The notes under the pieces are model-generated. The model did not search any database. It was not told the DNA's origin and saw only the letters and a list, made by a program, of their open reading frames with translations. Position numbers and translations under genes: made by a program. From positions 74,807,239 through 74,871,238 of the forward strand of contig NC_044302.2 of assembly GCF_004027225.2 (NCBI RefSeq): DNA of 64,000 nt. The letters are read 5' to 3'. Positions within the stretch are counted from its first letter, which is position 1, and every line of letters begins with the position of its first letter. This stretch comes from Strigops habroptila (taxonomy: Eukaryota > Chordata > Aves > Psittaciformes > Psittacidae). Shown one piece after another: positions 1 through 64,000 of the stretch.

Positions 1-2684
1 AAAAGAAGAGGGGCTTTCAGCAGTCCTTTTGTACTCTCACCTTCATTCACTGCAAAGAAAGAAGTAAACAGTTTATGACTATGTCTCTACCCCACTTTTT
101 GAAAATTTTGTCATCCCTACATAACAAATCCTTGCCTGGTAGGCACTGACATCTTTTCTGCAGGTTCTACTACTGTCACTTTCCCACTCACAGAAAAAGG
201 GTTGCAAACTGAAAGAAGTTCTAAACCAGTGCTAGTGCCAACAGATGACATTCTCAGAGCAGCTCATAGAACTCCTTCAGATGATCTCTGAAAGATTTCT
301 TCTGTCTATGAATTCCTACTGCTTCCAGCTGGACAACCATTAGCTTTATCAAACAGGAATCAAATAGGATCCAGTGTTCTATCGATACTTGGTTGGGCAA
401 CCAAGAACATGAATATGACAGAAAATGTTCGTGAAGAATTTTCTGTTAAAAATGGTACCTGAACAGATGATAAATTTGTTTATTGTGTCTGCAACTGCCA
501 CCAGCCTTGGTTTACATGTTGATGGCCTGCTTCACACATTTTCCGTGTTCATTTACTTAACGTACCAGTTTTTAGCCTTTCTGACCTTCTGCCTGCCCAG
601 TGAAACTATATATCCTTAAATCATGTATTTTGTTTCTTTTAGTTTAAACACATTATAAGCAATATACCTTTACTTTTACTACAGAGAGTTTGTATTTTAA
701 ATTCCACTTAAAAGGTACTTGGCATTCTATGACTAATGTCAGAGAAATGGCTGGTGCAGATTGCTTCAGGCAACAACAGCTTTAGTTGCTACTGCTAAAT
801 TTATCTTCAATTGTGAATCTAAACCTTTAGGAAGGCAGCTTATTTCTTTGTAGTGATATAAAATAGAAAATAACTTGAGATAGGTCTCAGCAGCAAACAG
901 TAAACACCTTCTTAGATGTATGTAGTTGAAAAATATTTTTTTAGCTTAAAAATATGTAGATCGAATTTTCACAAGCAGTAATCCAAATATAAAAATTTTA
1001 CATGTCATTTCTGTTAACAGTGAGTTCTTTCCAGCCCCAGGTTAATAGAGATTGTTCATGAACGTCCCTAAAAAGAAATACTCTTTCGACAGGCAAAATA
1101 GCAGTGATATTTTCATATTCTCGTAGACCAGGAATTAGTGAAGTTAGTAATTTTGCAGATACTGAAGGTCAATGGAAAATTTTGTCTATGAAATTAATTA
1201 ATATTTTGTATGAAATTAATTAAGTATTCTGTGATATTTCTGTCTGAGCAGAACCCCAGTTAATCATGTATTTCTCACAGTTAGTGACCAGGTTTTTGCC
1301 AAGTTATTCATCTTTTTTTGTTGTCACATATAATGCTTCCAAGAGATGTAAACTGCATATTATTGAACAAATCTTGCTATATTTTAATACAGTAATTAAC
1401 TGTACACAAATACATATTCTACTCTATATTCCTTCCTTCCTTCCTTCCGTTTATCCATCCATCTTATCCTTCTAATTGCCTTACAAAAAGCGTATTAATG
1501 CAAATACACAAATTTGCAAATACTCATATTTGCACCTTGTTCTCCCTTTTTAAGACAGCAGTTTTCCGTCAGATTTCCCTTTTTTTTGCTGGGTTTCTTC
1601 ATCTCAATTATTTCTTGTCTAAGGAACACAATAACTGCTAATATTCTGACAAATCCACCGACATTAATGAAGAATAAACATCCCACCTACTAGATGATGG
1701 AGAATCACAATTTTGGTTTTCTCTGACTTTGATGGTCAATAAAACCATAATATTAACACTTGAATATGGCCTATGACCACCTAACTTAATTTCTCACTAA
1801 TGTAAATTGGACAGTAACACTTCTCCCACCTGTTCTTCTGAAATAAGCAATCTCAGGCAAATATCACAACACCTTCACATTATTTTAAAGGTTTTATTTA
1901 ATCATACCTTTACACTTACTTACAAATAGAAGACAAAAAAATGTACCAGTCGCAGGACATATTATCACCATCCATAGAATACCTCATGTTGTTTCCTATT
2001 TCTCTGTTCAACAAACTAAAAATTCAGTTAAGAGACTCTTTGTAAGCTAAAGAACAAATTTGCATGGAAACTACACAGCTTCTCTTATGACTAAGAAAAC
2101 TGCTCTTGCATCCAGATGACTTATCTCCATGCTTGATCCTGCCAAGGAAAATCAGATGCTTAAAAGCCAATTGATTAGGATAACAAATGATAGTGAAAAT
2201 AACTAAATCTGCTCAAAAAAAAAAAAAAAGAGATAAAAGCTACAATCACACGGACGGAATTGCAGCCTCCAATCAAAATAAAAATTCAATGTATGTCTGT
2301 ATAATGCACCATCTAGAGCAATGGAGAGATGATTAAGCTGGTTCCAAATAATCTTAGGAATAGCACAGAACTTCGACTTCTTCAGGCAAACTTGTCTTAC
2401 TGAGGAAACAGCTAGATTAGCTCATGGTTTGCTGTGTGCTGTCATGGCTAGGCTGTGTTTTGTACCCAGGTAACTTACCACCATAACAGGCTGCAGTACC
2501 TGTATATGAACATGGAAACAGAGTTCACTTTTCAATAACTCATTTCCTTCACATGTTCTTGAGAGAACATCAGTACCTGAAATGGACCACCAGGGAAGAT
2601 TTTTCTTTGCATGGAAGATATCTTTGATGGACCACTTCACTTGATGTTGAGCATGTATAGAAAGGAGAAACTATTTAAACATAT
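1..2684. other. Upstream AT-rich noncoding sequence
   Basis: No exon, gene or intact mobile element was recognised. It contains a short (CCTT)n run (1431-1448) and an A13 run (2217-2229). Open frames are short and show no domains. Confidence 0.65.
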
Positions 2685-2877
2685 TGCCCAGGTTACACAG
2701 AGAACAGGTTGCCCAGAGAAGTTGTGGTTGCCTCTTGCCTGGAAGTGTCCAAGGCCAGACTGAATGGGGTTTTGAGCAACCTGGTCTTGTGGAAGATGTC
2801 CCTGGCCATGGCAGGGGGAGTGGAACTAGGGGATCTTTAAGGCCCCTTCCAACCCAAACCATTCTATGATTCTATGA
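2685..2877 (+). mobile_element. CR1 LINE 3' fragment
   Basis: This is the 3' UTR part of a chicken-repeat-1 LINE. It runs from the AACAGGTTGCCCAGAGA-type segment through a GGTCTTGTGG and GATCTTTAAGGCCC segment to a terminal ATTCTATGATTCTATGA. It is 5'-truncated, as is usual for CR1. Confidence 0.92.
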
Positions 2878-5271
2878 CATGGTTGAATATTGTGCTGCTG
2901 TCTATAGTTAGAGCAAAAAGGAAATACAACACATAGTTTTATTGGCTTTATTTACATAAGGCAGCCTGTTGCATGAAGTCTGAAGGTGTATTTCAATGGA
3001 GCCCAGCTAACTGAAAAGCACTGCTTGCTTCTAACATTTCATTTCATTAAAACGGATAAATCTAAAGTTTTCAGGAAGTTAGTACTCTATTTACCTTAAG
3101 CCTGATTAAAGTCAGAAAAACATCATTTATTCTTCCATCCCTGGATCTCTAGCCGGTGAAAGGACACACTGGGCCTGGATCTTTTTAATTGTGATAGCCA
3201 CCAAAAAAAACGTTCTGCAATTGGAGATTGTTAAATTCAAGGGTAGTGTGGCCACACTGGCTTCCCCATCAGTTTTAGCAGAAATACTTCAGTAGCTGAT
3301 TATGTTGCTTTTGTAGCTTTCTTGTACTGCGAACTGGTTTAAAATACGTAGAGTAGGAACTGTGACATGCACCATAACTTTGGTATTTCTGGTTCCTTCC
3401 CATGGCCACAAAACATTCCGTGTTATCATCAGCTCATTCCCACATCTTTGGACTGACCGAAACAGTATTATGAGCCTTGTTTAAACTACATGTGTGGGGT
3501 AGAATAACCGGTATGTTGGTACTGATTAACTGGTAGGCTATCAAACAGGCAGAAACTATCCCTTACTTCTACCCCTTCTAATATCACCTCGTTAGTACGG
3601 TCCCTCTCCTCTACCTGGTTCCCTGCTTTTTGTCACAAGACTTGAACTTAATTATCTTTTGGAGACCTCCACCTGTCAGTCAGATTTGACTGCAGCTGAC
3701 CAACAGGTTTAGAACTGTTAGGAAAAGAATAGCAGAGGACTGGGTATCAAGGCAGACATCAGAATTACACAGCATTGTGTCAGAAGGAAAGCAAACCAGG
3801 ATTTGACTGATTCCATTAGAAATTCGAATAGGTGTCTTCTGTGAATGAAATATAGAAGCATGAAAGCTATGGTTTCCAGGATTCAAGGTAGCTGCTGTAT
3901 TTTGCAGTGTCTAGTTAGATCTTCTATCTTGTAAAAATGTAAATATGGGGGGGGAAGGGTAATTTTAAATGTAGATTTAAATTTCAATGTAAAAGGTAAA
4001 TGTGTTAAATGGGCCCATTTTCTTACATAAATGTGTATCTTATAATTGTTTGCTAGATATCACCATATAAAGCGTACAGTTCATGATTTGCAAGTACACT
4101 GTAAATGTGTTTTTATTGCTGTACTGTTTCACCTCTTTTTGTTTGGAATATTTTTTCTGTTTTTTTCAATTTAACAAAGTATTATTAAACAATTTTAACA
4201 ATTTCTACCAGCAGCTTTTACTCTGACCTGTCAAGTTTTGTATTTTCAATATGAGAGTCAAGAATTTGGCTCTTACGTCCTTTTTCATGGCCACAGCAAC
4301 TGCAACTAACACATTTGCATCCTATCATTATGGCATCTGCCCTGCTGTAGCTGTGGCTGGCATGTAGGTTCTCAAGGCTGGAGGCAAGCTGTAAGACTTA
4401 TGCCTCTGTACTCTGGAAGTCTGAACTGGAAGACATAGCCCCATATACCTACTTTCATGTTAGCTGAGAGGTTTGGTTTTATTGTGAAATTGTGGATATA
4501 CAGTGATTGTTGCAGGTTTAAGTAGTAAGCTAGACATCAGTGTAGTGTAACTAAATACAGTCTATAACTGCAATACAATCTGCTCTGAAAACTATGCAGT
4601 AAAATATTCCTGTAAAAAATAACAGGTATTTAATTGGACTTTGTGGGTAGGGCTTTTTATAGGCGGAAACATCCTTTTGAATGTGCACATGTAGATCTTT
4701 CAGCACAAGAAGATCTACACATAGTACATAAGTGTTAGTGCTTGCAAGGTCACCAGAAGGGTCCCATGAAAATTAAATAGGCCCAAGTGCTGGAATAAGA
4801 GATGATGGACCTGTTATCAGTATAGACTTCTGGTGTTCAGCCTGGTTGTGTTTGCAAGTTTTGCTCTGCAGCAACAAGGATTAGAAAATGACCCTTAAAA
4901 GATTTTTTTTTTTAATTTGGAAGTAACCTTGCAAAATGTTAGAGCTGATGTAACACAGCAACATTACGGTGCTGACTTTGACAAGTGGCTGGGAAAGCAG
5001 CTCTCTTTATGGAAGACACTCAAGAGATTTTCATCGTTGTGAAATCATGATAGTGTGCTGGGGTGGAGGGGAGGATGCGAGGAGCATGTACATGCCTAAG
5101 AGGCAGACAGAGAGGATCCTCTGGATGAGGAGAACACCTGAAAGAAGGCAGTGTATCCCCAGGAGCACGAGATGCACAAGGGAACCATAAGCAAAGTTAC
5201 CAACTTAGAGTTTGTCTTAAGACTGTGCTTTTCTATGCCGTAGAAATTGGATGAAAATATTTAGCTTTCAA
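2878..5271. other. Noncoding sequence between CR1 and solo LTR
   Basis: AT-rich sequence; no gene or element was recognised. Confidence 0.6.
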
Positions 5272-5891
5272 TGTTCTGGTTTTAATGAGACAGTTAATTT
5301 TCTTCCTAGTACCTGGTGCAGTGCTGTGTTTTGACTTTAGCCTGAGAACAATGCTGATAACACAATGATGTTTTAGTTGTTGCTAAGTAATGATTACTCT
5401 GATCAAGGACTTTCCACTCTCTCATGCTCTGCCAGTGGGGGGGGGCACAAGAAGCCAGAAGGGAGCAGAGACAGGACACCTGACCCAGACCAGAAAAAGG
5501 GGTATTCCATACCACAGCATGTCATGCCCAGTATAGAAACTGGGGGGAGTTGTTCAGGAGGCACAGATTGCTGCCAGGGCACAACCTTGGAAGCTGGACA
5601 TCAGTCATAGGGTGATGAGCAATTATACTGTACATCACTTTTTTTTTCAGGGGGCAGGGTTTATTCCTTCCTTTCTCTCTCTATTATTATTATTACTATT
5701 ATTATTATTATTGTTACTACTACTATTATTATTGTTGTTGTTGTTATATTTCAATTATTACATTGTTCTTACCTCAACCCGCAGGTTTTTACCTTTTTTT
5801 CTAATTCTTCTCCTCATCCCACTGGGGACTGGCAGGGAGTGAGCAGGCGGCTGCACAGTACTTAGTTGCTGGCTGGGCTTAAATCATGACA
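5272..5891 (+). mobile_element. Solo LTR of an avian endogenous retrovirus family, copy 1
   Basis: It aligns by eye along its whole length with 44140-44697. Shared features include TTTTAGTTGTTGCTAAGTAA, a GGACACCTGACC-like block, GGTATTCCATACCA, a TATA-like box (TATAGAAA, 5532-5539) before AAACTGGGGGGAGTTG, and a TTAGTTGCTGGCTGGGCTTA 3' end. It begins TG and ends CA. No gag, pol or env flanks it, so it is a recombined solo LTR. An ATT/GTT microsatellite (about 5683-5745) has grown inside it. No clear target duplication is visible. Confidence 0.85.
5683..5745 (+). repeat. (ATT/GTT)n microsatellite inside solo LTR copy 1
   Basis: Tandem ATT with interspersed ACT and GTT triplets. It gives a poly-leucine open frame with no meaning as a gene. 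The corresponding part of the second LTR copy is much shorter. Confidence 0.9.
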
Positions 5892-6035
5892 GTTGTTTAA
5901 TAAAAAAGTACCTACTGCTTGAAGTCAAGGAGGTAAGATTGTGGTGCAAGTAGAGATTACCACTGTAACTTGTTGGGTACCCATACCTGAATGTTCAGTG
6001 GTCTTCTTGCCACAACAGGTGGCTACACAAGTAAT

Positions 6036-6690
6036 AGAATCCTAGAACCACAATATGGTTTGAGTTGGAAGGGATCTTTAAAAGTCAACTAGGACACCCA
6101 CCACTAGATCCGGTTGCTCAAAGTTCTGTCCAACCTAATCTTTAAACACTTGCAGTGAAGAGGCATCCACAACTTCATTGGTCAACCTTGTCACCATAAA
6201 AACCACCCTCACCATAAAAAATGTCTTCCTTATATCCAATCTTAACCTACCTTAAAACCATTGCCCCTTGTTCTGTCACTACAGACCCTGGCAAGAGGTC
6301 TGTCTCCATCTTTCTTATAAGCCCCCTTTAAGTATTGAAAGGCCACAATAAGGTCTCCCTGGAGCTTTCTCTTCTCCAGGCTGAACAAGCCCAACTCTCT
6401 CAGCCTGTCTTCACAGGAGAGGTGCTCCAGCCCTCGGATCATACTCGTGGCCTCCTCTGGCCCATCTCCAACAGGACAATCGCCTCCCTTGACCTACGGT
6501 CCACACTTCTTGTGATGCAGCCCAGAGTACAATTGGCTTTCTGGGCTGCAAATGCACATGTCCAGGTCATGTCCAATTTTTCATCCACCAGTACCCCCAA
6601 GTCCTCCTCAGGACTGCTCTCAACCCATTCACTCCCAGAGAAGCCCAGGAAGGCCCTGGCCGTGCACTTGCGTTGCCTACTCAAGATGAA
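6036..6690 (-). mobile_element. CR1 LINE fragment with end of ORF2, minus strand
   Basis: On the minus strand, 6684-6439 encodes the end of a CR1 reverse-transcriptase ORF ([30 protein letters not shown]), followed by the 3' UTR ending near 6036. Frame breaks show it is dead, and the 5' part of the element is missing. Its truncated end lies about 350 bp upstream of CpG island 1. Confidence 0.93.
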
Positions 6691-7417
6691 ATCCAGGGTG
6701 CTGTACCTTTGCTGCCTTGCCCTTCACCTCATTTTTAATTTCTATGACTTTTGACACGTGTTGGCCACCCCCTGTGAAGCTGCTGCAGCTCTCTGCTGCT
6801 GCTGGCATGGGGGGCATTAGAGGTGTGGGGAGAGAAGCCCAGCCTGGGGAGCCTGTCAGGGCCCAGAGGGGAGGGCGCCTGTGTGGAGCCCGTTTGTGCC
6901 AGCGGGTCAGAGGGATAGGCACTGCTGAGGAGGGAAAAGAGCTCCGCAGAGGGGAGTGGGTGCTGCCCGAGGGCCTGGTGGCCCTTTGCACTTGTGTCTC
7001 TTTGAGGGAGGTGATGGTGGGTCTGGAGAAAGGGTGCGCCTGAGCATGGCCCCCTGTCCTCAGGGGAATCGCTGCGGGAGACAGTTTCTGGGCAAGCAGA
7101 GCCGCCGTGAGCCGGCAGGCCGAAGCGTCCCCCTGGGTGCGATCCCGGGACAGGCGGCGGGCGGGGGCCGGAGGCTGGGTGGGGCCGGGCGGCCATTTCA
7201 CTGCCGGGTCCATCACACCCGCGGCCGCGGGCTGCAGCCCAGACCGCCGTTGCCAGGGTGATCGGCCAGTGGCGCCCCAGCCCGCCCCCGCGCTCCGGGC
7301 CCCGCCCCCCACGCTCCCCCCGGCCAATCGGAGGGGCGGTGGCGGCGGAGTGAGGTTCCCTTTGTTCAGCCATTTCAGGGGCCGGAGCGGGCGCGGAGCT
7401 GCGGCGGGAGAGGACGG

Positions 7418-7508
7418 GCCGCGCCGCGCCGCGCCGCGCCGCGCCGCGCCGCGCCACGCCCCGCCACGCCACGCCACGCCACTCCCCTCCCCTCCCCTCC
7501 CCTCCCCT
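7418..7508 (+). repeat. Three consecutive GC-rich pentamer repeats in the 5' UTR/promoter
   Basis: A (GCCGC)n-type block at about 7418-7457 grades into a (CACGC)n-type block (about 7455-7484) and then a (CCCCT)n block (about 7485-7508), ending 18 bp before the exon 1 ATG. The opposite strand is G-rich. Five-base periodicity keeps several frames open and produces long spurious ORFs. Confidence 0.85.
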
Positions 7509-7525
7509 GCCGCTGCGCTCTGGTG

Positions 7526-63691
<56,166 letters not shown>

Positions 63692-64000
63692 GTACCCAAA
63701 AACTGAACCATACACGGTGAAGGGAACTAGAGATTTTTTTTATAATTATTTTAAAACTTGCATAGGGCAACCACACCAGAACTGATTTTATTGCTATGTA
63801 TTTGGCTTTTATAAGCAAAAGCAACTCTGTTTTGCAGAAGTTCTTACAAGTCTCAGTCTTGAAGAAAACCATCTATCATATATCTAGATTCCTAAAGTTA
63901 TTGCTTTCTTACTTTTGCAGTATTTATTTATTTATCTGTTTAAATATTCTTCCAGTTTTATTTATGTATTGAATTGACAGATGTATGCAGTAACACTTAA
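63692..64000 (+). other. TNPO1: Intron 20, 5' part
   Basis: AT-rich sequence after the exon 20 donor. The next coding segment of the protein is not seen, so the intron continues past the window. Confidence 0.8.

Noticed and set aside
4060..4200. Possible 3' end of an upstream gene (AT-rich with TATTAAAC)
   Set aside because: No coding exon upstream and no canonical poly(A) signal with GT-rich element.
5612..5842. Poly-leucine open frame, possible membrane peptide
   Set aside because: Made by the ATT/GTT microsatellite in the solo LTR.
6335..6754. 139-codon plus-strand open frame
   Set aside because: Antisense of the minus-strand CR1 copy.

Overview
This window is vertebrate nuclear DNA, almost certainly from a bird. 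It holds one large spliced gene on the + strand, TNPO1 (transportin-1, karyopherin beta-2). The avian call rests on several CR1 LINE 3' fragments, some with the typical ATTCTATGAT-like tail, and on two solo LTRs of a bird-type endogenous retroviral family. Introns are AT-rich, and two very GC-rich CpG islands stand out. I see no bacterial genes, CRISPR array, rRNA or tRNA.

Layout. From 1 to about 7.0 kb is intergenic or upstream sequence with CR1 copies (2685-2877, 6036-6690) and a solo LTR (5272-5891). CpG island 1 (about 7.04-7.96 kb) holds promoter-like motifs, GC-rich pentamer repeats and exon 1, whose only coding part is ATG GTG TGG at 7526-7534. A 13-kb intron follows. CpG island 2 (about 19.96-21.4 kb) surrounds exon 2, which carries the internal start codon (20587). 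Exons 3 to 20 run from 24490 to 63691, all with GT-AG borders and consistent phase. The last exons, about 119 codons, lie beyond the window.

The exons join without a stop or frameshift. They give 771 complete codons from the exon 2 ATG, or six more if exon 1 is included. Numbering from that ATG, the cargo-binding tryptophans fall at exactly positions 460 and 730, and Ala381, Asp384, Ser502, Thr506 and Glu509 also fall where the human structure has them. There is therefore no net insertion or deletion relative to the 890-residue form. The acidic Ran-coupling (H8) loop is in exon 11.

The rest is intronic. It holds CR1 pieces in both directions, a second solo LTR (44140-44697), a 145-bp tandem repeat (about 30.6-31.0 kb), smaller tandem duplications, recurrent T/G-rich tracts, homopolymers, and a few antisense open stretches I cannot identify. 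The most useful leads are the two-promoter, two-start arrangement, the pentamer repeats beside exon 1, the T/G tract that forms the exon 6 acceptor, the 145-bp array, and the antisense coding-like block near 15.1-15.8 kb. I found no clearly new biological system.
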